DNA of 45,951 bases from a virus, in IMG/VR virus record IMGVR_UViG_3300025132_000071, positions 1-45,951 of that record, one strand, 5' to 3'. The stretch's first letter is position 1, and every line of letters begins with the position of its first letter. The notes beneath the pieces were generated by a model. That model made no database searches, was not told where the DNA came from, and worked only from the letters and a program-made list of their open reading frames with translations. Made by a program: the position numbers and the translations under genes. This document shows, piece after piece, positions 27,117 through 33,985 of the stretch.

Positions 27117-27736
27117 TAGAACGGAGAATCACTTCTACTTTCTTGAATGCCGCCGTTAGGTTGCACTCCGTTTGTTGCTACCCCTTGTTCCACCTCTTTA
27201 ATAAGGTTCTTAGACTTCATAAAGTTTATGTAGCCTTCAATGTCCTTACGACCAGCAGGTGTATTGTGAACCAGTTTTGGAAACACGGTTGTATAAGTTT
27301 TACTTGGGTCCTTACGACCTAGTTCTTTATACAGATATGCAAGATATTCGTGTTTTGGTTCTAAGGGATTGGTACAGAAATTAGCGTCAAGGTGATTGAC
27401 TAAGTCAATGCTTTCGCCATTTTCATCTACCATATTACCCCGTACATCTGGTCCACCTTCAAAACCGATGGTGTCAAAGAGCCAATAAAGTCTCTTTAAG
27501 ATTGTACAGGTTTTGATATTCCCATTTGGTTCTTTATCAAAAGAGCCCGAAAGCCTCATTTCCTGAGGGTATTGCGAACCTTCTAATGATAATTGAGCCA
27601 CTATGTAGACATCAGCCCAATCAAATTGGTCTGCTCTGTCTTCAAAGCTAAGAATACCGACTGGAACATAGCCTAAGAACTTGCTTCCTCCGTCACCGGA
27701 TTTGTCAAGGTCAGCAGGTCTGAATCGTTCACTCAT
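27116..27736 (-). CDS. Single-strand DNA-binding-like protein
   Basis: This 206-residue protein has a compact N-terminal domain of about 160 residues (FLGYVPVGILSFEDRADQFDWADVYIVAQL...) that could be an OB fold, then a flexible linker and a C-terminal tip SRSDSPF. That tip resembles the acidic D-x-P-F tail by which SSB proteins recruit partners. It lies between the Sak4-like recombinase and the primase-helicase, the usual company of phage SSBs. GGAGG precedes the ATG, which overlaps the recombinase stop as ATGA. Confidence 0.68.
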   Translation of the reverse strand: MSERFRPADLDKSGDGGSKFLGYVPVGILSFEDRADQFDWADVYIVAQLSLEGSQYPQEMRLSGSFDKEPNGNIKTCTILKRLYWLFDTIGFEGGPDVRGNMVDENGESIDLVNHLDANFCTNPLEPKHEYLAYLYKELGRKDPSKTYTTVFPKLVHNTPAGRKDIEGYINFMKSKNLIKEVEQGVATNGVQPNGGIQESRSDSPF

Positions 27737-28593
27737 TTATCCTCCTTATACTTTAGGATTTCGTTAGATATAGCACTATACTCTAAAGGGAGTATTTTCT
27801 GAGCAAGAGGTTTTAGTCTTGAACCGACCACTCTCTCGTCATACGCCTCAAAAGAAATATAGTACTTACCATCATCTTTACTGGCTGTAGTATATCCAAT
27901 AACGTCAGCTTTTGCCGCTAATGAGTAACCCAGTCCTCGTGGTAGCTCTGGTGCTAGTTGTACCTTTCCATCTTGCATCTGAGATGTTTTGGAATGGCTA
28001 ACTAACACTAGATTACCACCTTTCATTTTCATAAGGTCTTGGAACCTTTTGACGACATCTAGGTTTTTACGCCTAGCTTTTCCCCAATCGGCACCCCATT
28101 GACCTTCTCCCATAGCACTAATACCTAGTTCAGTAGTAACGATGTGTTCTACCCACTCGTTAACTTGACCTATGGTATCTATTACTATGGTGTCATACGG
28201 CAGATTCTCCCACTCTTTAGCTAACCATTGATATGCCTCTATCATTGAATAGACAGGCATTGGTTCACCTTTGGAATCCCCAGAACGATAGTTAAAACCT
28301 CGTTCTTCCGGTGGAATTACCTCTGTTTCAGCCACACCGTTTTTTGTGACTTGTTTACCCTCGTGCATTACGGGGCGTATAGGAGCGTTCAAACCAGTAA
28401 TCGTAACTGTGTTAGCATTATTTACGAAATCGGAGCCAAGGTCAGTGTCGAGTATTATAACTCCCTCACTACCTTTGGGACTCCACTTACTACACGCTGT
28501 TGTTTTACCGGTTTTAGGCTGTCCTATGATTAAATATGTCAATCCTGCTGGCATTGCTGTCCAGTCGGTTGACACTTTGCGTACTTGTATCAA
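27733..28593 (-). CDS. Sak4-like RecA-family ATPase
   Basis: This protein is 286 residues from the TTG at 28593, chosen because AGGAGG lies 6 bases before it; an ATG at 28608 lies upstream of that signal and is less likely. Walker A is GQPKTGKTT at residues 24-32 and Walker B is YDTIVIDTIGQ near 125. A downstream LVLVSHSK segment with a polar residue after the strand fits single-domain phage recombinases of the Sak4 type (AAA_24 fold). It likely loads on single-stranded DNA with the SSB-like protein encoded next. It overlaps the E1-like gene by 80 bases. Confidence 0.82.
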   Translation of the reverse strand: MIQVRKVSTDWTAMPAGLTYLIIGQPKTGKTTACSKWSPKGSEGVIILDTDLGSDFVNNANTVTITGLNAPIRPVMHEGKQVTKNGVAETEVIPPEERGFNYRSGDSKGEPMPVYSMIEAYQWLAKEWENLPYDTIVIDTIGQVNEWVEHIVTTELGISAMGEGQWGADWGKARRKNLDVVKRFQDLMKMKGGNLVLVSHSKTSQMQDGKVQLAPELPRGLGYSLAAKADVIGYTTASKDDGKYYISFEAYDERVVGSRLKPLAQKILPLEYSAISNEILKYKEDK

Positions 28594-29284
28594 CTGATAC
28601 CTCCTCATTTACTTTTGGAGTTATTAATGTCCCAAATTCGACCATATTTGGGTTCAGGCTGGTCCAAATGTAGTCATAATATGCAAGACCTGCAACTATA
28701 TTATACACTTGAGCTAAGCCAAGGGACACTATATGATTTGTAGCAAATACAGTATGCTTCATACTGCAAGGTGCTGGTGGAATAGTATGCGTAGGGACCC
28801 AGTGCTTATCATAGACCTCTATGTGAGAACGAGTGCACGTTACCATCTCCACACTAGTGGCACCCATACGCATATCTATAAAGAAATGTGGGTTTTCACT
28901 TTCACACCACTTATTAAATACCATTTTTCTACTTTCCATATCATCTGTACACACAATCATCTTTGGAGTTATCTTACTGTTTAACTCAAAGTTGTCTTTT
29001 GGTACAAACTCTTGCCAATCTTCGCTGTAACGCTGGAATAAACCCTGAGCAGAGTCTTTCTTTGCATTACCACTTTCTTCTAATGGATAACAAGTGGTAC
29101 TTAAGTTATGGTCTTCTATAACATCACTGTCATAACCTATAACCTTGTGCCAACCCATCATAGCTAATCCTTGTACTAAGAATGAGCCAATCCCACCTAA
29201 TCCTACTATACTAATAGTATTAAGTGAGCTTAATGGAATTAACTCCTTATTTCTAAGAAATCGTGTTTCTACTTTACCTGCCAT
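28514..29284 (-). CDS. E1/ThiF-like activating enzyme of a ubiquitin-like system
   Basis: This 256-residue adenylating enzyme has a nucleotide-binding glycine loop GLGGIGS at 28-34, the acidic segment YDSDVIEDHNLS at 51-62 (the family's D-x-D-x-V-E-x-x-N-L), CTDDMESR at 112-119, and cysteine C173 in PPAPCSMKHT as a candidate thioester or sulfur-carrying residue. ThiF/MoeB/E1 proteins adenylate the C-terminus of a beta-grasp protein. Here the partner should be the UBL encoded at 32479-32682 in the same operon. The ATG overlaps the preceding unknown gene, and the 3' end overlaps the recombinase gene. There are no extra E1 domains, so it is a minimal bacterial-type enzyme. Confidence 0.88.
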   Translation of the reverse strand: MAGKVETRFLRNKELIPLSSLNTISIVGLGGIGSFLVQGLAMMGWHKVIGYDSDVIEDHNLSTTCYPLEESGNAKKDSAQGLFQRYSEDWQEFVPKDNFELNSKITPKMIVCTDDMESRKMVFNKWCESENPHFFIDMRMGATSVEMVTCTRSHIEVYDKHWVPTHTIPPAPCSMKHTVFATNHIVSLGLAQVYNIVAGLAYYDYIWTSLNPNMVEFGTLITPKVNEEVSVDTSTQSVNRLDSNASRIDIFNHRTA

Positions 29285-29706
29285 TCTATAAAGTCCTTTA
29301 ACATTGCGTGTGCCGCCTCTTCTGAGCCAAACATAGCAACATCTTTTATGCGTGTAGCTTCTTCGTAAAGCTTATTACGCTGGTTAACAATATCATTATT
29401 CTCTCTAGCTTGTTCCTCTTCAAGCTCTTGTTTATAGTCTTCATAACCTTTTAACATAGACTTAATAGGGATATCTCCTAATCCGGAGCCTCCCCAATGT
29501 CGGTCTTTACCATCTCCTAATACTAAGTCGATAGCCTTTTGTACTTTCTTAATATCTGTAGGATATTTTATTTTACCATTGGCTAAGCCCATTTGAGCTA
29601 TACCTTTATTAGTCATTCCAGCAACATCTTTTAATTCGTTTACCTTTTTAGTGGTAATCTCATCAATCCTTGTGCAGAAATACTTCTTTTGTGGTACTGT
29701 CATCAT
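29269..29706 (-). CDS. Unknown 145-residue protein inside the ubiquitin-like cassette
   Basis: This protein is charged and largely helical. A middle section, MTNKGIAQMGLANGKIKYPTDIKKVQKAIDLVLGDGKDRHWGG, is followed by a coiled-coil-like segment (GYEDYKQELEEEQARENNDIVNQRNKLYEEA). AGGAGG stands 7 bases before the first ATG. It overlaps the E1-like gene by 16 bases and follows the structured gap after the JAB gene, so it may be a further component of the conjugation system, for example a substrate, adaptor or target-binding protein. No family was recognised. Confidence 0.75.
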   Translation of the reverse strand: MMTVPQKKYFCTRIDEITTKKVNELKDVAGMTNKGIAQMGLANGKIKYPTDIKKVQKAIDLVLGDGKDRHWGGSGLGDIPIKSMLKGYEDYKQELEEEQARENNDIVNQRNKLYEEATRIKDVAMFGSEEAAHAMLKDFIEWQVK

Positions 29707-29816
29707 AACAGTTCCTCCTGTTCTTGTTTTATTAGTGGAAAACTTGGGGGACTACCTAAGCTGTGTAGCTTTATTGGTAGTTGTGGAAGGAAGGTAATCC
29801 CCCTGATGAAAAGTCA

Positions 29817-29894
29817 GGGCACGGCGTGGGTGTTGATTCACTGTAAAAAGTAGTCTTATGGTAAAGGAGCAACTACTTTAGAGCAACCGTGCCC
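29817..29894 (-). ncRNA. Candidate 78-nt structured RNA
   Basis: Read on the minus strand, the element begins GGGCACGG and ends CCGTGCCC, an 8-bp closing stem. It holds a second 8-bp stem, AAAGTAGT (29872-29879) with ACTACTTT (29847-29854), followed by more T residues. A plausible promoter upstream would start transcription at the first G of the closing stem. D- and T-arm features of a tRNA are absent. It may be a free small RNA or an attenuator; the sequence does not decide. Confidence 0.5.
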
Positions 29895-29900
29895 TTAACA

Positions 29901-29928
29901 ATATAAGGTATTCCTTGGAATTATCCAA
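29901..29928 (-). promoter_or_regulatory. Putative sigma70-like promoter for the small RNA
   Basis: On the minus strand, TTGGAT (29923-29928), a 16-base spacer and TTATAT (29901-29906) precede the 78-nt hairpin element. Six bases after the -10 hexamer is the first G of GGGCACGG. TTCCAAGGAA in the spacer is a perfect 10-bp palindrome and could be an operator. Confidence 0.45.
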
Positions 29929-29932
29929 ACAA

Positions 29933-30832
29933 TTACCAATACCTAGAATTGCCACCCAATCCATCCATAAATGTATATGGATTTGTGTTTGGGCACTTCT
30001 CTCTGGCTTGTTCTAAGAACTCGTGATAAGTAATGGACCCGTCACAAAACTCTTGTGCTAGGTCTTCCATCTTATCAAATTCCTCTTGAGTGAGTTCTGT
30101 TTGCTGGTCCCAAGAGGAGTACTTCTTTTTTGCTTCTGCGGCTGTGTCCTTATCTTCTTCTTTTTCCGTCTGTCGTATCGTGTTCCAGCTACCTCCGTGA
30201 GAAAAGCCAGATGTGTTATACATAGAAAGTTGACCATCATACCCTGTATATGTGGTCTTAACTTCTTTCTTCTTTGCTTTCTGGATAGCAGTTGCTTCTG
30301 CAACCCACGCCTTAGGTATATCCACCTTTGGCATACTTACTTCTACTTCACCTTCTAATAGATTCGTATAACCAAATCTGTCAGAATATGTAAAGCAACA
30401 ATCATACGGGTCCTTTTGTGAGGCTACAACAGTACTGAAGAAGAACCCATCTCTAGGTGCTTGTTCTCTGGCTGTGTCTTTATCTGTCCCACTAAGGAAT
30501 GCTCCCATAGTATGATGTGAGTGAATTAACCCTAAATAACAACTCTTTAAATCAGGGTACTTTTTATAGACTTTAGGTAATAGCTTACCTAACTTCTCTC
30601 CGTCTACCTCAGTTTCAGTTCCGTGTCCCAAGTGTATTGGCTTAAAATATACCAATTCTACTTCAGACGGAAATCCATTGTCTAATGTCTTAACAATGTG
30701 ATACCACGCTGGTCCTGACCATTCGGTACTCTTAAAACGCTTCAAGAGATAGCTGACTTTGTTGTGCATCATCTCTGAGACGCTCAACTGCCAACTTGCT
30801 TTTGAGTCTTTTGTGCTTTGACTTTCCATCAT
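29933..30832 (-). CDS. JAB/JAMM-family metallopeptidase (ubiquitin-like system)
   Basis: This 299-residue protein has a complete JAMM zinc-peptidase motif: E37 (STEWSG), then HSH at 104-106, seven residues, S114, two residues, D117 (HSHHTMGAFLSGTD). Such enzymes cut after the C-terminal glycine of ubiquitin-like proteins, either maturing the UBL or removing it from targets. After the approximately 170-residue catalytic domain comes an acidic linker and a C-terminal helical piece (TQEEFDKMEDLAQEFCDGSITYHEFLEQAREKC) ending GLGGNSRYW. The start at 30832 lies 101 bases inside the E2-like gene; starts at 30772 or 30769 would shorten but not remove the overlap. Confidence 0.88.
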   Translation of the reverse strand: MMESQSTKDSKASWQLSVSEMMHNKVSYLLKRFKSTEWSGPAWYHIVKTLDNGFPSEVELVYFKPIHLGHGTETEVDGEKLGKLLPKVYKKYPDLKSCYLGLIHSHHTMGAFLSGTDKDTAREQAPRDGFFFSTVVASQKDPYDCCFTYSDRFGYTNLLEGEVEVSMPKVDIPKAWVAEATAIQKAKKKEVKTTYTGYDGQLSMYNTSGFSHGGSWNTIRQTEKEEDKDTAAEAKKKYSSWDQQTELTQEEFDKMEDLAQEFCDGSITYHEFLEQAREKCPNTNPYTFMDGLGGNSRYW

Positions 30833-32354
30833 TTACCTTTTTAGTTACTAGATTAACGGCGAGCCTTTCTATGTTATCCAATGCCTGATGAACTATATGG
30901 TCGCTCACACAATCTACCATTTCATCCCAGTTATCGTTGATGTTCTTTAACTCATCCATTTCTAAGAAACATTCAACTAACTGACCAGCTAATGCCCAAG
31001 GGTCATCATAGATATCTTGACTTATTGTTGCATTTCCATCAATTAACTTAAGTGTCTTATTAATAGCATCATAAAGCTCAAATGATTCTGAGTCTCTATA
31101 ATTACTAGTATAATAATGCAATGATTCAAGTACTTTCTTATAGTCAAGATATACTCTATCCTTGAACTGCTTTTTCCTGTTGGAATGCTGGATAAACTCA
31201 AAGATACTTGACAATCCAATATCTATTCCTTGTCCATTTCTTTGAGCATCACCTATTATCCTGTCAATTTTACTAGCAATATAATCTCTTAGTCTGCGTA
31301 CCTCTACTACCCAAGTTGCTGGAGCTTGAGGTTTTAACACACTAGTGAAATAAAATCGCTTTTCTTCTAAAACTGACTCTGCAATTAAAGGAATTGTATA
31401 GGCATTTTGAGGTGGTCCATCTAAAACCTGATTGAACTTTTGGTAACTACGCTCTAATATGTCGTCAAGGACAAATGAGCCTTGTCTTATTCTTTTTACC
31501 AATCGGTTTTCAGTATCACCTACTATCCTAGAACAGGATTCTGCTAAAACAAAAGAAGCGTGTATTTTCTTAGGACACATTTCTTTGTGATATAGCAAAT
31601 TCTCTAGTAATTCCTCATTTCTATTACACCAAGTAAAGAAAGCAGTACTTCTTCTGGACCTTAGATTAGCCCTTTGTGTTACTGCACCCAGCCACTTATA
31701 CACTACAAAGAAATCATTCATAGAATAAACCTTTTTATAGCATTGTGGTAGATTCCTATACTTGGTATATACCCAATTAATGTCCCAATAGGCATCATTT
31801 CTTGTCCAAGTATTCAGAAAACTCTGAGCAACTGGTATTAATGAAAGGATATTACCCGTAGCAACACAGGAAGACCAAGCGTTAGCCCAGCCACCTAAAC
31901 AGGGTTCTCCATTTTCACTAATATGTGGGTGTAAACTATACTGCTTATGCTCATCTACTTGCGTAAATGGAATGCTATTGTACCCTAAAGTTCCCCAACT
32001 CATATCTTCTATCCACTTAGGCATCTCTTCATTATGTGTTATATAAACACTTGAAGGTCTGTCTGTAGTAAACCTTAAAGAATGAACTGGTAACTTATAA
32101 GAAGCACTTCCTCTAAATTTAGGAACGCCTATTTCTACGCAAAATTCCATAAATATAGATTCTTCATCTTCCTCATCGTGATAGTACTTTGTCCACTTAA
32201 CACTATGCACATTTAACTTTTCTACATAATATGCGGCAGTGGACTCAGCTTCCTCTTTCCTGAGAGGAGTACTTTGATACCTAGCATTAGATAGTAGCCA
32301 TCTAGTGATAGCAACTACTTTAGCTTTTTTGCTATTTAACAATATTGATTTCAT
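30732..32354 (-). CDS. E2-like (ubiquitin-conjugating fold) protein, 540 residues
   Basis: The N-terminal approximately 200 residues follow an E2/UBC-like pattern. Strand-rich segments lead to YSLHPHISENGEPCLGGW at 139-156, matching the HP-x-[IV]-x-x-x-G-x-x-C-L active-site signature, with C152 as candidate thioester cysteine. The remaining approximately 340 residues are helical, with no known motif and a basic tail (KKVNDGKSKHKRLKSK), so the protein is over three times the size of a bare E2. The extra part could select targets or replace an E3 (inference). GGAG precedes the ATG at 32354. It lies directly downstream of the UBL gene and overlaps the JAB gene. Confidence 0.8.
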   Translation of the reverse strand: MKSILLNSKKAKVVAITRWLLSNARYQSTPLRKEEAESTAAYYVEKLNVHSVKWTKYYHDEEDEESIFMEFCVEIGVPKFRGSASYKLPVHSLRFTTDRPSSVYITHNEEMPKWIEDMSWGTLGYNSIPFTQVDEHKQYSLHPHISENGEPCLGGWANAWSSCVATGNILSLIPVAQSFLNTWTRNDAYWDINWVYTKYRNLPQCYKKVYSMNDFFVVYKWLGAVTQRANLRSRRSTAFFTWCNRNEELLENLLYHKEMCPKKIHASFVLAESCSRIVGDTENRLVKRIRQGSFVLDDILERSYQKFNQVLDGPPQNAYTIPLIAESVLEEKRFYFTSVLKPQAPATWVVEVRRLRDYIASKIDRIIGDAQRNGQGIDIGLSSIFEFIQHSNRKKQFKDRVYLDYKKVLESLHYYTSNYRDSESFELYDAINKTLKLIDGNATISQDIYDDPWALAGQLVECFLEMDELKNINDNWDEMVDCVSDHIVHQALDNIERLAVNLVTKKVNDGKSKHKRLKSKLAVERLRDDAQQSQLSLEAF

Positions 32355-32478
32355 ATCAATTCTCCAGTTTTCATCGTAAGCGTGACGGTCCGGCTTTCTA
32401 AGGGGCGAACCTCTTTCACACAGTCGGTTTTATTACTGTTGGCTTCACGCCACGCTACACGAATCACTTAATCAATGC
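32355..32478 (-). other. 124-base spacer between the UBL and E2-like genes
   Basis: There is no reading frame. The minus strand holds AGCGTG and CACGCT as possible outer arms about 75 bases apart, an AAGAGG-TTCG-CCCCTT hairpin with one mismatch in the middle, and the E2 ribosome binding site (GGAG) at the end. It may be an mRNA structure that separates the yield of the tiny UBL from that of the large E2. Confidence 0.35.
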
Positions 32479-32682
32479 CTAGCAACCAGATGTTACCTTA
32501 TCAGTAACAAATGCCACGAAATCATCATCTCTCAATGACGCATTTGGCTCTGCTTTCTTTGCATTGACATTAATAGTGGTGTTGTCTAAAGAGATACCAA
32601 GACTCTCAGCCAATCCTGCTGGATTATCTGCGTCCATCGTCTTTACAACTCCACCGAAGGTCTGTACTAGTACTTTAGCCAT
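32479..32682 (-). CDS. Ubiquitin-like beta-grasp protein (UBL)
   Basis: This 67-residue protein starts at ATG 32682 with GGAGG 5 bases upstream. It has the beta-grasp layout of ThiS, MoaD and prokaryotic ubiquitin-like proteins: strand KVLVQTFGG, strand VVKTMDAD, helix NPAGLAESLG, strand TTINVNAKKAE, then ASLRDDDFVAFVTDK, the counterpart of the L-x-D-G-D-x-V near the C-terminus. It ends in VTSGC rather than GG. It is the likely substrate for the E1-like, E2-like and JAB proteins encoded downstream. The gene overlaps the preceding 70-residue gene by 8 bases. Confidence 0.82.
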   Translation of the reverse strand: MAKVLVQTFGGVVKTMDADNPAGLAESLGISLDNTTINVNAKKAEPNASLRDDDFVAFVTDKVTSGC

Positions 32683-32887
32683 CTTGTCCTCCAATGTCAG
32701 GGGTTTTTGGATTTTCCTCTTGAGAGCGTCCCCTATTCGTACCGTTCTCAAAAGAAAGTAACAGCTCATTAACACTATGTTCTAGATGTTTAATCCTCTT
32801 CAAAGCCTTTCTATGGTTATACCACATATGCTTTTCGAAGGTATCGTCTCGCACCGTAGTGTTCTTTCGCTTGAATATCTTAAACAT
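32675..32887 (-). CDS. Hypothetical small coiled-coil protein
   Basis: This 70-residue protein (MFKIFKRKNTTVRDDTFEKHMWYNHRKALKRIKHLEHSVNELLLSF...) starts at ATG 32887 with GGAG 3 bases upstream. It has a basic start, a central heptad-like helix and a polar, probably disordered end. It is translationally coupled to the UBL gene through an 8-base overlap, so it may be co-regulated with the conjugation cassette. Function unknown. Confidence 0.6.
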   Translation of the reverse strand: MFKIFKRKNTTVRDDTFEKHMWYNHRKALKRIKHLEHSVNELLLSFENGTNRGRSQEENPKTPDIGGQDG

Positions 32888-32894
32888 AATCTCC

Positions 32895-33575
32895 TTATTT
32901 GCTGTCCGGGTTAACAAACTTTATGTCAAACTTCTTCTTTTTATTGACACAACTCTTTAAGGTCCTTACTGGTACAAAATGTGCTATTGCACTCTTTAAC
33001 CTATAAGGATTCTCTACATTTAATAGAAAATATGCCAACTTACGCATAGGGACCTTACTTTTAGTAAAAGGCTTTACACCTGTATACCTGCAATATATTC
33101 CCATAGCCATCTGGTAAGTATTAGCTGACTTATCTTCCTCTAGGATTCTCCTAAACATACCTGTAGCATATGTTTTACCTAGAGCTTTTTCAATCCACTC
33201 TATTCTAGACAAATGTGTCTTAGGGATTGGAGCACCTTTTAAATATCTCCAAAGGTACTGATTACCATTTATTAGCATAGTATCTTCATTGGCGGCAATA
33301 AACATTCGGTCATAGACTTCGTGTGAATTGCTATTATGCTGAATAATGGGTACTTTTATCTTCGACTCCTTTTTGGCATCCTGATTAGCCAAACTCTTAA
33401 GAGCCGTGAATCGTCTATGTCCATCAACGATAGTCATATCATTTGCCACAACTATAGGCACTAACAAACCATTAGCCTTAATATTATTAGCCAATACATT
33501 TGTTTTCTTCTCACGCTGAGGTGGATTAAACGGTGAAGGAACTAGCTCACTTAATGTAACTGTTCTATACTTCAT
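32895..33575 (-). CDS. ParB-like nuclease-domain protein
   Basis: This 226-residue protein opens with the ParB N-terminal pattern: VTLSELVPSPFNPPQ at 6-20, LANNIKANGLLVPIVV at 28-43 and DGHRRFTALK at 51-60 (the conserved GHRR). The later part is basic and helical (KSCVNKKKKFDIKFVN), with no clear second HTH. ParB-like proteins bind CTP and DNA; phage members may partition, nick DNA or regulate transcription. Its position just upstream of the UBL genes recalls the ParB-ThiF cassettes named PRTRC. AAAGGAG stands 8 bases before the ATG. Confidence 0.87.
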   Translation of the reverse strand: MKYRTVTLSELVPSPFNPPQREKKTNVLANNIKANGLLVPIVVANDMTIVDGHRRFTALKSLANQDAKKESKIKVPIIQHNSNSHEVYDRMFIAANEDTMLINGNQYLWRYLKGAPIPKTHLSRIEWIEKALGKTYATGMFRRILEEDKSANTYQMAMGIYCRYTGVKPFTKSKVPMRKLAYFLLNVENPYRLKSAIAHFVPVRTLKSCVNKKKKFDIKFVNPDSK

Positions 33576-33598
33576 TTACTTTCTCCTTTAATAAAGGG

Positions 33599-33808
33599 TT
33601 ATAGATTCAAGACCTTATCTTCAATCCGGTGATTAACATCATCTGGTAGTTCGTGGTGGTCGCACTTTAGGCAATGTATGCCGAGTTCGGAGCAGTCAAC
33701 ACATAGGTCAACTTCATACTCCTCCCAAACAGTGTCTGTACTTCCACACCTTGAACATTCCAAATCACATTTATCACCGGATATCGGAAGAAGATTATGT
33801 CTCTTCAT
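33599..33808 (-). CDS. Zinc-ribbon protein
   Basis: This 69-residue protein starts at ATG 33808. It has six or seven cysteines, with CSRC, CVDC and CLKC pairs (and C near residue 13), followed by DHHELPDD. It probably binds one or two zinc ions. It overlaps the end of the membrane-protein gene upstream by 14 bases and precedes the ParB-like gene. A nucleic-acid binding role is likely but not shown. Confidence 0.65.
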   Translation of the reverse strand: MKRHNLLPISGDKCDLECSRCGSTDTVWEEYEVDLCVDCSELGIHCLKCDHHELPDDVNHRIEDKVLNL

Positions 33809-33983
33809 CTCTGTGCTTTGCTGACAACGCTTGTTGTTGCCAGTAATCAACTTGTACTTCTAGGTGCCTTACTCTTTTTGTGTGGTATCTGGCTATCATT
33901 ATTAAAACGAATACACTTATTAATAACAATAGATAACCTACACACAGTAACACACCCAGATAATCGCTCAGGAATAAAAACAT
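33795..33983 (-). CDS. Small membrane protein
   Basis: This 62-residue protein has a hydrophobic N-terminal half (LSDYLGVLLCVGYLLLLISVFVLIMIARY) with one long or two short spans, then a basic/charged helix (HTKRVRHLEVQVDYWQQQALSAKHRDEET). GGAGTAAGG precedes the ATG. An early host-takeover membrane role is possible but unsupported. Confidence 0.6.
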   Translation of the reverse strand: MFLFLSDYLGVLLCVGYLLLLISVFVLIMIARYHTKRVRHLEVQVDYWQQQALSAKHRDEET

Positions 33984-33985
33984 CC

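Larger units (their letters stand above)
29707..29932 (-). other. 226-base gene-free region with several nested hairpins
   Basis: This gap lies between the JAB gene and the 145-residue gene and has no reading frame. Besides the candidate RNA at 29817-29894 it contains CCCTGA/TCAGGG (29801-29806 with 29814-29819) and GGGGGACTACC at about 29746, whose parts match GGTAG (about 29776) and TCCCCC (about 29798). An AGCT/AGCT hairpin lies inside. Such nested pairing in an otherwise overlapping-gene operon suggests a functional RNA or processing and attenuation signals. Confidence 0.55.

Noticed and set aside
29817-29894. A tRNA, because GGGCACG/CGTGCCC would make a 7-bp acceptor stem
   Set aside because: No T-arm with the GTTC loop, no D-arm with the usual G pair and no 7-base anticodon loop can be placed in either orientation.
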